The notes: generated by a model from the sequence alone, not told the origin. A stretch of DNA of 64,000 nt from Demequina pelophila (GCF_000971175.1 NZ_BBLY01000004.1:368298-432297); one strand, 5' to 3'. Positions 11,090-20,710 are shown, counted from the stretch's first letter. A program made the numbers and translations.

Positions 11090-11965
11090 TCAGCCCGCCG
11101 GCACCCCGGCGAGCCGCACGCCCACGCCCGTGACGCCCTCGGGCGCGGCGACCTCGTCGCCGCCGCGAGCCCACGTCGACTCGCCGTGGACCACCGCGGT
11201 GACCGACTCCGGCCCCGCCACCGCGACCGCCCAGGCCGCGAACGCGTCGGCGGCCGTCGCATCGGCGCCGGTCACGTCGAGCCAGGTCTCCTCGGTGCTC
11301 GTGGTGACCACGCGGGCCGCGTAGGCGCCCGCGCCCCAGTCCTCGTCGAGGCGCGCCACGAAGGCCGCCCCGGTGGTGCCGGACGCCTCGCCCAGATCGC
11401 ACGTGACGGGCATGGCGCCCGAGTAGCCGCGCAGGGCGGACGCCCACAGCCGCGCCGACGCCTCGCGGGTGGCGTACGCATCCGGATAGGCCGAGCGCTG
11501 CACGCGCTGCGCCGCGACCGTCACCTCCATGTCCGTCCAGCCCTCCACGCGCACGAGCGCGGTGTAGAAGGCGTCGGAGGCGTAGTGACGGTCCTGGACC
11601 TGCTCCTCGGTGCCCCACCCCTGCGACGGCCGCTGCTGGAACAGGCCCAGCGAGTCGCGGTCGCCGTAGTCGACGTTGATGAGCGAGGACTCCTGCAGCG
11701 CCGTCGCGATGCCGATGGTCGCCCCGCGCGCGGGCAGCCCGAGCCGGGACGATGCGGCGGCCACCAGGGCGGCGTTGTCCGCCTGGGCGGCGGCCAGGGA
11801 GTCCGTCGCCGGGGCGTCGGAGCCGTCGTCGAGCGTGACGGTGCAGCGCCCGGACGGCGTCCGCTCGGGCGTGGCGCGCCACAGGTGGAGCGCGTACGCG
11901 GCCCCCATGCCCGTGGCGACGAGCGCCACGACCGCGGTGACGGTCGCGGCGCGGCGTCCCGCCAC
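11090..11965 (-). CDS. membrane-anchored lysozyme-fold-like protein
   Basis: A 291-residue protein with an N-terminal membrane anchor or signal (residues about 6-26). A region with ATALQESSLINVDYGDRDSLGLFQQRPSQGWGT follows. The ALQES Glu, GLFQ and SQGWG pattern resembles transglycosylase/lysozyme-like folds of actinobacterial envelope proteins, some of which databases label heavy metal transporter without good reason. Peptidoglycan cleavage is possible but unproven. It starts with GTG one base after the dapD stop on the same strand, so the two are probably co-transcribed. Confidence 0.6.
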   Translation of the reverse strand: MAGRRAATVTAVVALVATGMGAAYALHLWRATPERTPSGRCTVTLDDGSDAPATDSLAAAQADNAALVAAASSRLGLPARGATIGIATALQESSLINVDYGDRDSLGLFQQRPSQGWGTEEQVQDRHYASDAFYTALVRVEGWTDMEVTVAAQRVQRSAYPDAYATREASARLWASALRGYSGAMPVTCDLGEASGTTGAAFVARLDEDWGAGAYAARVVTTSTEETWLDVTGADATAADAFAAWAVAVAGPESVTAVVHGESTWARGGDEVAAPEGVTGVGVRLAGVPAG

Positions 11966-11966
11966 G

Positions 11967-12914
11967 CTAGTTCGCGTGGAGCGCGGCGTTGAGCTCGACG
12001 CCCTTGCCCTCGCGCTGGACGGCCTCGAGGGCGCCCGTGACGGAGTTGCGGCGGAACAGGATGCCGTTCCGGCCGGCCAGGTCGCGCGCCTTGACGGTGA
12101 CGGGGGCGCCGTCCTCGTCGGTGACGCCCACGAGGCGCACCTTCGAGCCGGCGGTGACGTACAGGCCCGCCTCGACGATGCAGTCGTCGCCCAGCGGGAT
12201 GCCCAGGCCGGAGTTCGCGCCCAGCAGCGACCGCTCGCCGATCGAGATGACCTCCTTGCCGCCGCCGGACAGGGTGCCCATGATCGACGCGCCGCCGCCC
12301 ACGTCGGAGCCGTCGCCCACGACCACGCCCGCGGAGATGCGGCCCTCGACCATGGACACGCCCAGCGTGCCGGCGTTGAAGTTGCAGAAGCCCTCGTGCA
12401 TGACCGTGGTGCCCTCGGCCAGGTGCGCGCCCAGGCGCACGCGGCCGGCGTCGGCGATGCGGACGCCCGTGGGCACCACGTAGTCGACCATGCGGGGGAA
12501 CTTGTCGACGCCGTGGATGGTGAGCTGGCGGCCGGCCGCGCGGAAGCGCAGGCGCACCTGGTCGAACGTCGCGACGGCGCACGGACCCTCGGAGGTCCAC
12601 ACGACGTTGGTGAGCGCGCCGAAGATCCCGTCGAGGTTGAGGCCGTGCGGGCGGACGATGCGGTGGCTGAGCAGGTGCAGGCGCAGGTAGGCGTCCTCGA
12701 CCGAGGCGGGCGCCTCGTCCAGGTCGATCACCGTGCGGACCGCGCGGACGGTGACGTCGCGGAGATCGTCCGTGCGCTGCGCGGTCTCGAGCTGGGCCGC
12801 GAGGGCGTCGTCGTCGCCCGGCTCGCCCAGGGCGGGGGAGGGGTACCAGGCATCGAGCGCCGTGCCCGTCGCGTCGTAGGTGGCCAGTCCGAATCCGTAT
12901 GCGGGTCGCGTCAT
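11967..12914 (-). CDS. dapD: tetrahydrodipicolinate N-succinyltransferase
   Basis: A 315-residue enzyme of the succinylase route to diaminopimelate, using succinyl-CoA. The C-terminal half is a left-handed beta-helix with hexapeptide-type repeats ([51 protein letters not shown]). The N-terminal half is the actinobacterial DapD form. TACGCT lies 6 nt before the ATG with no ribosome binding site, so the mRNA is probably leaderless. It is divergent from dapE with 68 bp between, so lysine-pathway genes share one promoter region. Confidence 0.95.
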   Translation of the reverse strand: MTRPAYGFGLATYDATGTALDAWYPSPALGEPGDDDALAAQLETAQRTDDLRDVTVRAVRTVIDLDEAPASVEDAYLRLHLLSHRIVRPHGLNLDGIFGALTNVVWTSEGPCAVATFDQVRLRFRAAGRQLTIHGVDKFPRMVDYVVPTGVRIADAGRVRLGAHLAEGTTVMHEGFCNFNAGTLGVSMVEGRISAGVVVGDGSDVGGGASIMGTLSGGGKEVISIGERSLLGANSGLGIPLGDDCIVEAGLYVTAGSKVRLVGVTDEDGAPVTVKARDLAGRNGILFRRNSVTGALEAVQREGKGVELNAALHAN

Positions 12915-12982
12915 GGCACCAGCGTACGGTCCCGGTGCGGCGGGTCCCGGGAGGCCCCGGTTGGCGTGGTTAGGCTGAGGCC

Positions 12983-14077
12983 ATGACGCACCTGGATCTG
13001 GCCGCGGACGTGACCGAGCTGGCCAAGGCGCTCGTCGACCTCCCCTCCGTCTCCGGCAACGAGGACCGCATCGCCGACGCGGTCGAGGAGGCGCTCGCCG
13101 CCTGCGCGCACCTCGAGGTGATCCGGGACGGCAACGCGATCGTCGCGCGCACGCACCTGGGCCGCGCGGAGCGCGTGGCCATCGCCGGCCACCTCGACAC
13201 CGTGCCCATCAAGGGCAACGTGCCCGGGCACTGGTCCGAGGACGGCGACGTGCTGTGGGGCCGCGGCTCGGTCGACATGAAGGCCGGCGTCGCGGTGCAG
13301 CTGTCGCTCGCGGCCGCGCTCACCGCGCCCACGCGGGACATCACCTGGATCTTCTACGACCAGGAGGAGGTCGAGGCGGTCCGCAACGGACTCGGCCGCC
13401 TGGTCCGCGAGCACCCCGAGCTCATCGAGGCCGACTTCGCGGTGCTGTGCGAGCCCACCCAGGGCGTCATCGAGGGCGGCTGCAACGGCACCCTGCGCGC
13501 CGAGGTGACGGTGCCGGGCCGCGCCGCGCACAGCGCGCGGGCCTGGAAGGGCGTCAACGCGATCCATCGCGCGGCCCCGCTGCTGGCCGCCCTGGCCGCG
13601 CACGAGCCCGAGACCCACCTGGTCGACGGGCTCGAGTACCGCGAGGGCACCAACGCGGTGGGCATCCGCGGCGGCATCGCCGGCAACGTCATCCCCGACG
13701 AGTGCGTGGTCACCGTCAACTACCGCTTCTCCCCGCGGTGGAGCCTCGAGGAGGCCCAGGCCCGGCTCGAGGCCGTCGTCGCCGGCGCGGGCCTCGAGGA
13801 CTTCTCGCTGCGCTTCACCGACCTGTCCGGCGCCGCCCGGCCGGGGCTCGACGCCCCCCTCGCCGCATCGTTCGCCGATGCGGTGGCCGCCACCGGTGTG
13901 GCCGCGCCGCGCGCGAAGCAGGGCTGGACGGACGTGGCCCGCTTCGGCGACCTGGGCATCCCCGCCGTCAACTACGGCCCCGGCGACCCCGAGCTCGCGC
14001 ACGCCGACGACGAGCGGTGCCCCGCCGAGGAGATCCGCCTGTGCCGTGCCGGCCTGGAGGCCTGGCTCACCGCCTGA
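12983..14077 (+). CDS. dapE: succinyl-diaminopimelate desuccinylase
   Basis: A 364-residue M20-family metallohydrolase that releases succinate to give LL-diaminopimelate. Zinc-ligand motifs are visible: [17 protein letters not shown] and the catalytic FYDQEEVEA pair. The dimerisation domain lies in the middle ([22 protein letters not shown]). TAGGCT ends 6 nt before the ATG with no Shine-Dalgarno sequence, consistent with leaderless transcription. With dapC and dapD it accounts for three consecutive steps of the pathway. Confidence 0.95.
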   Translation: MTHLDLAADVTELAKALVDLPSVSGNEDRIADAVEEALAACAHLEVIRDGNAIVARTHLGRAERVAIAGHLDTVPIKGNVPGHWSEDGDVLWGRGSVDMKAGVAVQLSLAAALTAPTRDITWIFYDQEEVEAVRNGLGRLVREHPELIEADFAVLCEPTQGVIEGGCNGTLRAEVTVPGRAAHSARAWKGVNAIHRAAPLLAALAAHEPETHLVDGLEYREGTNAVGIRGGIAGNVIPDECVVTVNYRFSPRWSLEEAQARLEAVVAGAGLEDFSLRFTDLSGAARPGLDAPLAASFADAVAATGVAAPRAKQGWTDVARFGDLGIPAVNYGPGDPELAHADDERCPAEEIRLCRAGLEAWLTA

Positions 14078-14095
14078 CACCGTCCGGAGGACACC

Positions 14096-14836
14096 ATGAC
14101 CGACTACCGCAAGGGGCCCGTGCTGCTGCGCGGGCGCAACGTCCCCACCACGTCGACCTCGGGGCGGCTGCTCGACGAGCAGCACCGTCCCGACTGGTTG
14201 CACGAGGACCCGTGGCGGGTGCTGCGCATCCAGTCCGAGTTCGTCGAGGGCTTCGGCGCGCTCGCGGAGCTGGGCCCGGCGGTCTCCGTGTTCGGCTCGG
14301 CGCGCTCGAAGCCCGGCCACCCCGACTACGCGCTGGGGGAGCGGGTGGGCCGGCTGCTGGTCGAGGCGGGCTACGCCGTCATCACCGGCGGCGGCCCCGG
14401 CGTGATGGAGGCCGCGAACAAGGGTGCGGCGGACGCGGGCGGCGTGTCCGTGGGGCTCGGCATCGAGCTGCCCTTCGAGCAGGGCGTCAACGAGTACGTG
14501 AACCTGGGCATCAACTTCCGCTACTTCTTCGCGCGCAAGACCATGTTCGTCAAGTACGCGCAGGGGTTCGTGGCGCTGCCCGGCGGCATGGGCACCCTCG
14601 ACGAGCTGTTCGAGTCGCTCACCCTGGTCCAGACGCGCACCATCCGGCGCTTCCCCATCGCGCTGGTGGGCACCGCGTACTGGGGCGGGCTGGTGGACTG
14701 GCTGCGGGACTCCGTGGCCGCCGACGGAAAGATCGCGCCGCACGACCTCGAGCTGTTCCACGTCACGGACGACATCGAGGAGGCCGTGGAGATCGTCACC
14801 GCCGGCGCGCACGGCGGGGACGGCGCGGCCGCCTGA
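14096..14836 (+). CDS. LOG-family Rossmann-fold protein (TIGR00730)
   Basis: A 246-residue protein with GGGPGVMEAANKGA and PGGMGTLDELFE, the nucleotide-monophosphate site of the LOG family. Members are cytokinin riboside 5'-monophosphate phosphoribohydrolases or related nucleotide N-glycosidases; the old label lysine decarboxylase is misleading. GGAGGACACC precedes the ATG. It follows dapE by 18 nt, a pairing common in actinobacteria, without a known reason for the link to lysine synthesis. Confidence 0.85.
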   Translation: MTDYRKGPVLLRGRNVPTTSTSGRLLDEQHRPDWLHEDPWRVLRIQSEFVEGFGALAELGPAVSVFGSARSKPGHPDYALGERVGRLLVEAGYAVITGGGPGVMEAANKGAADAGGVSVGLGIELPFEQGVNEYVNLGINFRYFFARKTMFVKYAQGFVALPGGMGTLDELFESLTLVQTRTIRRFPIALVGTAYWGGLVDWLRDSVAADGKIAPHDLELFHVTDDIEEAVEIVTAGAHGGDGAAA

Positions 14837-14867
14837 CACCGCCTTCGCGCGGTCCGCGGCGCGGGAT

Positions 14868-14897
14868 TTGGGGGCGGTCGGTGGCTCCCCGTAGAAT
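14868..14897 (+). promoter_or_regulatory. promoter of the DUF3117 gene
   Basis: TTGGGG (14868-14873) and TAGAAT (14892-14897) with 18-bp spacing. The -10 hexamer is one of the best in the window, suggesting strong constitutive expression. Confidence 0.55.
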
Positions 14898-14952
14898 TAG
14901 CGGAACGCGCCGCGGTCCCGTGGCGCGCCGAGCACCCGAGGAGACACGCACG

Positions 14953-15120
14953 ATGGCTGCTATGAAGCCCCGCACCGGTGACGGCCCGATGGAGGTCGTG
15001 AAGGAGGGTCGCAGCTACGTCATGCGGGTCCCGCTCGAGGGCGGCGGTCGCCTCGTGGTCGAGATCACGGCCGACGAGGTCAAGGAGCTCGGCGACGCGC
15101 TCCACGGCGCGCTCCAGTAA
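14953..15120 (+). CDS. DUF3117 small conserved protein
   Basis: A 55-residue protein MAAMKPRTGDGPMEVVKEGR followed by a beta-rich stretch RSYVMRVPLEGGGRLVVEIT and a helix TADEVKELGDALHGAL. It is conserved across actinobacteria as DUF3117; the function is unknown to me. It has its own promoter with a TAGAAT -10 box, a GAGGAGAC ribosome binding site and a strong following terminator, all pointing to high expression as a monocistronic unit. It is easily missed because a longer shadow frame covers it. Confidence 0.9.
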   Translation: MAAMKPRTGDGPMEVVKEGRSYVMRVPLEGGGRLVVEITADEVKELGDALHGALQ

Positions 15121-15135
15121 GACGACTCGCTCGTA

Positions 15136-15155
15136 CCGGGGCCGCAAGGCCCCGG
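15136..15155 (+). terminator. GNRA-loop hairpin terminator
   Basis: CCGGGGCC and GGCCCCGG form a perfect 8-bp stem closed by a GCAA tetraloop, 16 nt after the DUF3117 stop. Confidence 0.65.
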
Positions 15156-15217
15156 CGCGAGACGACGCCGCGGCGGGCCGGGCCGTGCCCGCCGCTGTCT
15201 GTGCTTGATCGGCGCGC

Positions 15218-15847
15218 TCAGCCCTTGATCGCGGCGAGCAGGCCGTCGCCGGCCGTGAGCATGGCGACGGTGAGCGACTCGTGCTCGCGCACGGTGCGCA
15301 GGGTCTCGCGGATCGCGGTGGTGTCCTGGTCCCGCTGCGCGGGGTCCGCGACGCGGCCGTGCCACAGGGCGTTGTCGATCACCAGCAGGCCGCCCACGCG
15401 CAGCAGCCGCAGCGCGTGGCCGAGGTAGGCGGGGTATTCGGACTTGCGCGCGTCGATGAAGACGATGTCGTAGCCCCCGTCGGTGAGGCGGGGGAGCACG
15501 TCGAGCGCGCGGCCGGTGATGAGCCGGGCGCGCTCGGGCGCGAAGCCCGCGGCCTGCAGCGTGCGACGGGCGGCCTTGTGATGCTCGGGCTCGACGTCGA
15601 TGGTCGTCACGACGCCCGACGGCGCCATGCCGCGCAGCAGGTACGTCGTGGACACGCCGGCGCCGGTGCCGATCTCCACGGCGGTGGTGGCCCGCATCGC
15701 GCGCGCGAGCACCTCCAGCGCGCGGCCGGCGCCCGGCAGGACGGGCACGCATCCCAGCTGGTCCGCGACGTCGCGCGCGGCGAGCACCACGCGGTCCTCC
15801 TCGACGAAGTCCTCCGCGTATGCCCAGTTCGCTGCCTCGGTGCCCAT
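15218..15847 (-). CDS. class I SAM-dependent O-methyltransferase
   Basis: A 209-residue methyltransferase of the catechol-O-methyltransferase/caffeoyl-CoA type. Motif I is [17 protein letters not shown], the acidic loop is TTIDVEP and the metal-binding Asp region is [16 protein letters not shown], followed by [25 protein letters not shown] lies before the ATG at 15847. A homologue sits divergent from sigE in mycobacteria (Rv1220c position), and the same arrangement is present here. The substrate is unknown. Confidence 0.88.
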   Translation of the reverse strand: MGTEAANWAYAEDFVEEDRVVLAARDVADQLGCVPVLPGAGRALEVLARAMRATTAVEIGTGAGVSTTYLLRGMAPSGVVTTIDVEPEHHKAARRTLQAAGFAPERARLITGRALDVLPRLTDGGYDIVFIDARKSEYPAYLGHALRLLRVGGLLVIDNALWHGRVADPAQRDQDTTAIRETLRTVREHESLTVAMLTAGDGLLAAIKG

Positions 15848-15918
15848 GTTGCCTCCTTAGGGGGACAGCGTATCCGGCGGTCTCCCTGCATCCTCTCAGG
15901 GAACTGCCAGGTTGCGGT

Positions 15919-15946
15919 GGGAACATGGGTGAAGCACCACCCGTTG
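15919..15946 (+). promoter_or_regulatory. ECF SigE-type autoregulatory promoter
   Basis: GGGAAC (15919-15924) followed by an 18-bp gap and CGTTG (15942-15946; GTT at 15943). This matches the GGAAC-N(17-18)-GTT pattern of SigE/SigH-type ECF promoters. The expected start site near 15952 lies before the ribosome binding site GGAGGGC (15957-15964). It supports autoactivation and fixes the sigE start at 15973. Confidence 0.7.
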
Positions 15947-15972
15947 ACGCAACCGAGAAGGAGGGCAGCGCG

Positions 15973-16554
15973 ATGACTCAGACGGCCGAGATCCGCACGG
16001 TCGCGCCCGGCGCGCCCGAACTGACCTGGGAGCGCATCGTCGAGGACCACTCGGCGCGCGTCTACCGCCTGGCGTACCACCTCACCGGCAACCAGCACGA
16101 CGCCGAGGACCTCACCCAGGACGTGTTCATCCGCGTCTTCAACTCGCTGTCGCAGTACAAGCCCGGCACCTTCGAGGGCTGGCTGCACCGCATCACCACC
16201 AACCTGTTCCTCGACCGCATGCGCCGCAAGAAGCGCATCCGCTTCGACTTCATGGCGGACGACGATGCGGGGGTCGCGACCTCCGACAGCTTCGACCGCC
16301 ACGAGCGGTCGGGACAGCCCGAGGACGCGTTCGACATGTCCCACCTGGGCGACGACATCATCGCCGCCCTCGCGGACCTGCCGCCGGAGTACCGCGCGGC
16401 CGTGGTGCTGAGCGACATCGAGGGCCTGTCCTACGAGGAGATCGCGACGACGCTCGGCATCAAGCTGGGCACCGTGCGCTCCCGCCTGTCGCGGGGCCGC
16501 GCGCGGCTGCGGACGGCGCTGGCGCACCGAGCCCCGTCGAGGAGCGGCGCGTGA
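15973..16554 (+). CDS. sigE: ECF sigma factor, SigE-like
   Basis: A 193-residue extracytoplasmic-function sigma factor. Sigma-2 shows [27 protein letters not shown] and [19 protein letters not shown]; sigma-4 shows [41 protein letters not shown]. The order O-methyltransferase, sigE, anti-sigma, htrA, tatB matches the mycobacterial SigE envelope-stress locus. The upstream in-frame ATG at 15925 lies inside the promoter and is rejected in favour of ATG 15973. Confidence 0.95.
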   Translation: MTQTAEIRTVAPGAPELTWERIVEDHSARVYRLAYHLTGNQHDAEDLTQDVFIRVFNSLSQYKPGTFEGWLHRITTNLFLDRMRRKKRIRFDFMADDDAGVATSDSFDRHERSGQPEDAFDMSHLGDDIIAALADLPPEYRAAVVLSDIEGLSYEEIATTLGIKLGTVRSRLSRGRARLRTALAHRAPSRSGA

Positions 16555-17393
16555 CGGGACGGCACCTGGGAGATCGCGTCCACGACCTCCTCGACCACCG
16601 CCTGTCGCCCGCCGCGACCGCCGAGGCCATGGCGCACCTCGACGGTTGCGCCGAGTGCCGGCTGCGGTGGCACGACCTGCGGCTCGCGCGGGAGGCGCTG
16701 CACTCCTCCGAGGCGGGCATCGACGTGTCCTTCGCGCAGCGGCTGCTCGACCGCGAGCACATGGCGAGCGTGGCGAGCCGCGAGGACGACCGCCGCGCGC
16801 GGGCCGCGTGCGGGCGGGACCGTCGGCCGGTCCTGCTCGCCGCATCGTCCGGCCTGCTGCTCACGGCACTGCTGGGCGCGGCATACGTGGCCGGCGCCCC
16901 CGCGGACCTCGACCCGGACCTCTCCGCATCGGCCGACGGCACCCTGAGCGTCGCGCAGGGCGACTCCGAGGTGGTGCGCAACGGCGAACTGCCCGGCGAA
17001 TGGATCTATCCCGACTGGACGGCCGCGGACCTCATCGCGCAGCGCTCGTGGGTCAGCGCCTCCGACGGCTCGGAGGTGCTGGTCCTCAACCTGGTCGCGC
17101 GCGGCCGGGCCGTGACGGTGCTCCAGCAGCGCGGCCGCCTCGACACGGCCGCGCTCGACGCGGTGTCCACGGCCAGCGTGGGCGACGTCGACGCGTATGT
17201 GGTGCGGTCCGACCCGCCCGTGCTGGTGTGGCAGGACGGCGCCCTGGTGCTCGCCGCCGAGTGCTCCTGCGCGATGCCCACGCTCGAGAGCGTGGTCGAG
17301 GCCTTCCCCGCGAACACCGAACCCGGACCCTTCGAACAGATCCGCACCGGACTCGGCGTCTTCGTCGACGCCCTCACCGGTCAGACCACCTAA
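16551..17393 (+). CDS. rseA: transmembrane zinc-finger anti-sigma factor
   Basis: A 280-residue partner of SigE. The cytoplasmic N-terminus holds a ZAS-type motif H29-x3-C33-x2-C36 ([13 protein letters not shown]). One membrane helix follows (about residues 92-115, [21 protein letters not shown]), then an extracytoplasmic domain of about 165 residues. It would hold SigE inactive until envelope stress releases it, possibly by proteolysis. The GTG start overlaps the sigE stop by 4 nt, so translation is coupled. The periplasmic part is larger than in mycobacterial RseA; its fold is not recognised. Confidence 0.85.
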   Translation: MTGRHLGDRVHDLLDHRLSPAATAEAMAHLDGCAECRLRWHDLRLAREALHSSEAGIDVSFAQRLLDREHMASVASREDDRRARAACGRDRRPVLLAASSGLLLTALLGAAYVAGAPADLDPDLSASADGTLSVAQGDSEVVRNGELPGEWIYPDWTAADLIAQRSWVSASDGSEVLVLNLVARGRAVTVLQQRGRLDTAALDAVSTASVGDVDAYVVRSDPPVLVWQDGALVLAAECSCAMPTLESVVEAFPANTEPGPFEQIRTGLGVFVDALTGQTT

Positions 17394-17404
17394 GGAAGCA
17401 GGAC

Positions 17405-18982
17405 ATGAACGACAACCCGTTCGCGCCTCCGCGCGACCTCTCCACGCCCTCCTCCAACGCGCCGCGCGATGACGCCGCCACGCGTCCCGAGGGCGGCCCG
17501 ACCGTGCAGCGCGAGGGCGCGTTCGACGCCGCGCGCCGCGACGAGCGCGCGGGTGAGGACACGGACTTCACGAACGACACCATCGAGCTCACGCCGGGCT
17601 CGCACTACCCGCCGTCCGTGCCGCTGTCGGCGCGGTCGGAGGCGACGGCGTCGCCGTACGCGGGCTCCGCGTTCGGCGCGCCGCAGTACGCCCGGCCCGG
17701 CGCCGCGGGACCCGGCTACGGCCCGGCGAGCCACGCCCAGGGCGGGTACACGCAGCCGCAGTATGCCGCGCCGCAGTACGCCCAGCCCGGCCCCGCGCAC
17801 GCGGCCGGTGGAGGCTCCTACGGCACCCCGCATCGTCCCCAGGCGCCCGTGGGGCGCGTGCGCCGCGGCACCATCGCCGGCATCGCGGCGGGCGCCCTGA
17901 TCCTGGGCGGCGCCGGCGGCTTCGGCGGCGCCTATCTGTTCGATTGGCTCAACCCGGCCGGCTCGTCCTCGGCGACCACGTCGGCCTCGACGCTGCCCGC
18001 CTCGAGCTCGTCGACCCTCGACCGCGCCGACTCGAACACGGTCGCGGCCATCGCGGAGGCGGCGATGCCGTCCGTGGTGTCGCTCGAGATCATCCAGAAC
18101 GGCCAGCGCGCGTCGTCGGGGTCGGGCTTCATCATCCGTGAGGACGGCTACGTCCTCACCAACAACCACGTCATCGAGGACGCGCCGTCCGGCGGCATCC
18201 AGGTGCTCATGAGCGACGGCTCGATCTACGCGGGCACGCTCGTGGGCGCGAGCCCCGAGTACGACCTCGCGGTCGTCAAGATCGACGCGCAGGACCTCAC
18301 CGCGATCGCGCTGGGCGACTCCGACGCGCTCGTCGTGGGCGACGACGTGGTCGCGGTCGGTTCGCCGCTGGGCCTCGACTCCACGGTGACCACCGGCATC
18401 GTGTCCGCCCTCCACCGTCCCGTGACCGCGGGCGACGCCTCCTCGACGGCGTTCATCGACGCGATCCAGACCGACGCGGCCATCAACCCCGGCAACTCCG
18501 GCGGCCCGCTGCTCAACGCCGCGGGCGAGGTGATCGGCATCAACTCCGCCGTGGCCGCGCTGCCCGGCGCCACCCAGACGACCGGCGCCGGTTCCGTGGG
18601 CCTGGGCTTCGCGATCCCGTCGAACCAGGCGCGCCGCACGGCCGAGGAGATCATCGAGACCGGCGAGGCGACCTACCCCGTCATCGGCGTGCTGCTCGAC
18701 GCCTCCTACACGGGCGAGGGCGTGCGCGTGGGCGACGTGCCGTCCGGCAGCCCGGCCGACGAGGCCGGCATCGAGGCGGGGGACGTCATCACCGGCATCG
18801 AGGGCCGCGTCATCACGCGCTCCGACGAGCTGATCGTCGCCATCCGCGCGATGGCGCCGGGCGACGACGTCACCTTCCTCATCGACCGCGACGGTTCCGA
18901 GATCGAGATCGACGTGACCCTGGTGACCGACGCCGAGGTCAACTACGGCGATCAGGGCGTGACTTCTCCCCGGGAGCGCTAG
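17405..18982 (+). CDS. htrA: HtrA/DegP-type membrane-anchored serine protease
   Basis: A 525-residue S1C protease. A long cytoplasmic P/Q/G-rich tail (to about 152) with QPQYAAPQYAQ-type repeats precedes a membrane helix (about 155-180). The trypsin-like domain has the triad His255 (LTNNHV), Asp287 (EYDLAVVKID) and Ser365 (NPGNSGGPL), and one PDZ domain follows (about 425-510, VPSGSPADEAGIEAGDVITGIEG). It is probably the quality-control protease of the SigE stress response. AGGAAGCA precedes the ATG, 11 nt after the anti-sigma gene. Confidence 0.93.
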   Translation: MNDNPFAPPRDLSTPSSNAPRDDAATRPEGGPTVQREGAFDAARRDERAGEDTDFTNDTIELTPGSHYPPSVPLSARSEATASPYAGSAFGAPQYARPGAAGPGYGPASHAQGGYTQPQYAAPQYAQPGPAHAAGGGSYGTPHRPQAPVGRVRRGTIAGIAAGALILGGAGGFGGAYLFDWLNPAGSSSATTSASTLPASSSSTLDRADSNTVAAIAEAAMPSVVSLEIIQNGQRASSGSGFIIREDGYVLTNNHVIEDAPSGGIQVLMSDGSIYAGTLVGASPEYDLAVVKIDAQDLTAIALGDSDALVVGDDVVAVGSPLGLDSTVTTGIVSALHRPVTAGDASSTAFIDAIQTDAAINPGNSGGPLLNAAGEVIGINSAVAALPGATQTTGAGSVGLGFAIPSNQARRTAEEIIETGEATYPVIGVLLDASYTGEGVRVGDVPSGSPADEAGIEAGDVITGIEGRVITRSDELIVAIRAMAPGDDVTFLIDRDGSEIEIDVTLVTDAEVNYGDQGVTSPRER

Positions 18983-18999
18983 CCGCCACAATAGGTCCC

Positions 19000-19386
19000 A
19001 TGCTGGACATCAACGGCGGCGAGTTCGTCGTCCTCGTGCTCGTCGCGATCGTGGTCGTGGGCCCCGAGCGCCTGCCCGAGTACGCCCGCCAGCTCCGGAC
19101 GCTGGTCGTGCGCGGCCGCGACCTGCTGACCGAGAGCAAGCAGACCATCCGTGCGGAGATGGGGGACGAGGTCGACTGGCGCGAGCTGGATCCGCGCCAG
19201 TACGACCCCCGTCGCATCGTCCGCGAGGCGCTCGCCGAGCCGTCGGCGTCCGATGTCGCGGCGCGGCGGGCGGGCGCGTCGGGCGGTGTGGCCGGGGCGA
19301 CCGGCGCGGGCGCTGCTGGAACCACCGGCGTGCGCGCCGCGGAGGCGACCCCTGGCCGGGCGCCGTTCGACTCCGAGGCCACCTGA
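19000..19386 (+). CDS. tatB: Sec-independent protein translocase subunit TatB-like
   Basis: A 128-residue protein with an N-terminal membrane helix (about 7-23, GEFVVLVLVAIVVVGPERLP). The GPERLP hinge is diagnostic of TatA/B, and an amphipathic helix and a low-complexity Ala/Gly tail follow. Position after htrA matches the mycobacterial sigE-rseA-htrA-tatB order, hence TatB rather than TatA. CACAAT (18987-18992) lies 7 nt before the ATG and there is no ribosome binding site, implying a separate leaderless transcript. Confidence 0.85.
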   Translation: MLDINGGEFVVLVLVAIVVVGPERLPEYARQLRTLVVRGRDLLTESKQTIRAEMGDEVDWRELDPRQYDPRRIVREALAEPSASDVAARRAGASGGVAGATGAGAAGTTGVRAAEATPGRAPFDSEAT

Positions 19387-19453
19387 CGCATCGTCCAGGG
19401 GTGCGCCGCCCCTGCGTCCGCCGGCCCGACACCCGCCCCCGCGCCCGTGCGTC

Positions 19454-19586
19454 CGGGACACTGAGGACCGCTGGGAGGCGCCTTCTGCGTCCTGCGGGAC
19501 CGTGTGGACCGCGGGCGGGCGGGAGGACCGGTCCAGACTGTCCCGCAGCGAGCAGATCGCGGCATCTGGCGGTCCTCAGTGTCCCG
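19454..19586. repeat. nested inverted repeat (cruciform-like element)
   Basis: The outer arms CGGGACACTGAGGACCGC (19454-19471) and its exact complement (19569-19586) enclose an inner stem 19492-19511 with 19529-19548 (20 bp, two mismatches). The outer-arm motif GGACACTGAGGACC resembles the GGGCACTGAGCACC arms of the hairpins at 35.5-37.6 kb. The gap 19387-19699 contains only this element and the adjoining microsatellite. Confidence 0.75.
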
Positions 19587-19592
19587 AACCCC

Positions 19593-19645
19593 GAGGCGGG
19601 GCGAGGCGGGGCGGGGCGAGGCGAGGCGAGGCGAGGCGAGGCGAG
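19593..19645. repeat. GAGGC / GAGGCGGGGC microsatellite
   Basis: A run of GAGGC pentamers with interspersed GGGGC, lying immediately after the nested inverted repeat and about 55 bp before trpS. Such runs slip easily in replication; length variation between strains is likely. Confidence 0.8.
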
Positions 19646-19699
19646 ACGACAACGTGACGCGGCGCATCGTCCCACGTCAGGCTTGGCACAATGGTCCGC

Positions 19700-20710
19700 A
19701 TGACTCAGCGCGTGTTCTCGGCCATGCAGCCCACCTCGGACTCCCTCCAGCTCGGCAACTACCTGGGCGCGCTGGTGCAGTGGGTGAAGCTGCAGGACAC
19801 GCACGACGCGATCTACTCGGTGGTGGACCTCCACGCGCTCACCGTCTCGCCGGAGCCGGAGCTGCTGCGCTCGCGCACCCGGGCCACCGCCGCCCAGTTC
19901 CTGGCCGCGGGCGTGGACCCCGACCGGTCGCTGTGCTTCGTGCAGTCGCACGTGCCCCAGCACGCCGAGCTCGCGTGGATCCTGTCCACCTTCACCGGCA
20001 TGGGCGAGGCCGGCCGCATGACCCAGTTCAAGGACAAGTCCGCGAAGGTGGGGGAGTCGGGCACCAACGTGGGCCTGTTCACCTACCCGATCCTCATGGC
20101 CGCGGACATCCTGCTGTACGACACCAACGTGGTGCCCGTGGGCGAGGACCAGCGCCAGCACCTGGAGCTGTCGCGCGACCTGGCGCAGCGCCTCAACGGC
20201 CGCTTCGGCGACGGCACGGTGGTGGTGCCCGAGCCGCACATCGTGAAGTCGACCGCGAAGATCTACGACCTGCAGGACCCCACGGCCAAGATGTCGAAGT
20301 CCGCGGTGAGCCCCAAGGGCACCATCGAGATCCTCGAGGACCCCAAGAAGGTCGCCAAGAACATCAAGTCCGCGACCACGGACTCGGGCTCGGAGATCCG
20401 CTTCGACCGCGAGGCGAAGCCGGGCGTGGCGAACCTGCTCACCATCTACTCGGCGCTCGACGGCCGCTCCGTCGAGCAGCTCGAGGCCGACTACGAGGGC
20501 AAGATGTACGGCCACCTCAAGGTGGACCTCGCGGACGTGGTGGTCGAGTACCTCACGCCCATCCGCGAGGCCGCGCTCGACTGGATCGAGTCGCCCGATC
20601 GCCTCGACGAGGTGCTCGCCCAGGGTGCCGCGAAGGCCTCGGCCCTCGCGCAGGGCACCCTGGACCGGATCTACGATCGACTGGGACTGGTGCCCGCGCT
20701 GCACCGCTGA
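19700..20710 (+). CDS. trpS: tryptophanyl-tRNA synthetase
   Basis: A 336-residue class I aminoacyl-tRNA synthetase charging tRNA-Trp. The HIGH-equivalent is in [16 protein letters not shown] and the KMSKS loop is [14 protein letters not shown]; the tryptophan pocket region is [31 protein letters not shown] (19687-19692) lies 7 nt before ATG 19700 with no ribosome binding site. The ATG at 19691 overlaps this -10 box and is therefore unlikely to be the start. Confidence 0.95.
   Translation: MTQRVFSAMQPTSDSLQLGNYLGALVQWVKLQDTHDAIYSVVDLHALTVSPEPELLRSRTRATAAQFLAAGVDPDRSLCFVQSHVPQHAELAWILSTFTGMGEAGRMTQFKDKSAKVGESGTNVGLFTYPILMAADILLYDTNVVPVGEDQRQHLELSRDLAQRLNGRFGDGTVVVPEPHIVKSTAKIYDLQDPTAKMSKSAVSPKGTIEILEDPKKVAKNIKSATTDSGSEIRFDREAKPGVANLLTIYSALDGRSVEQLEADYEGKMYGHLKVDLADVVVEYLTPIREAALDWIESPDRLDEVLAQGAAKASALAQGTLDRIYDRLGLVPALHR

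Noticed and set aside
11090-11965. Heavy metal transporter annotation often given to this family
   Set aside because: Only one N-terminal membrane segment and a lysozyme-like ALQES/GLFQ region; nothing suggests metal transport.
14096-14836. Lysine decarboxylase annotation
   Set aside because: PGGMGT and GGGPGVM are nucleotide-binding motifs of the LOG family; no PLP site is present.
15925-15972. Upstream in-frame ATG for sigE
   Set aside because: It falls within the ECF promoter spacer; GGAGGGC and the downstream ATG at 15973 fit much better.
19691-19699. ATG at 19691 as trpS start
   Set aside because: It overlaps the CACAAT -10 box; ATG 19700 sits at the expected transcription start.
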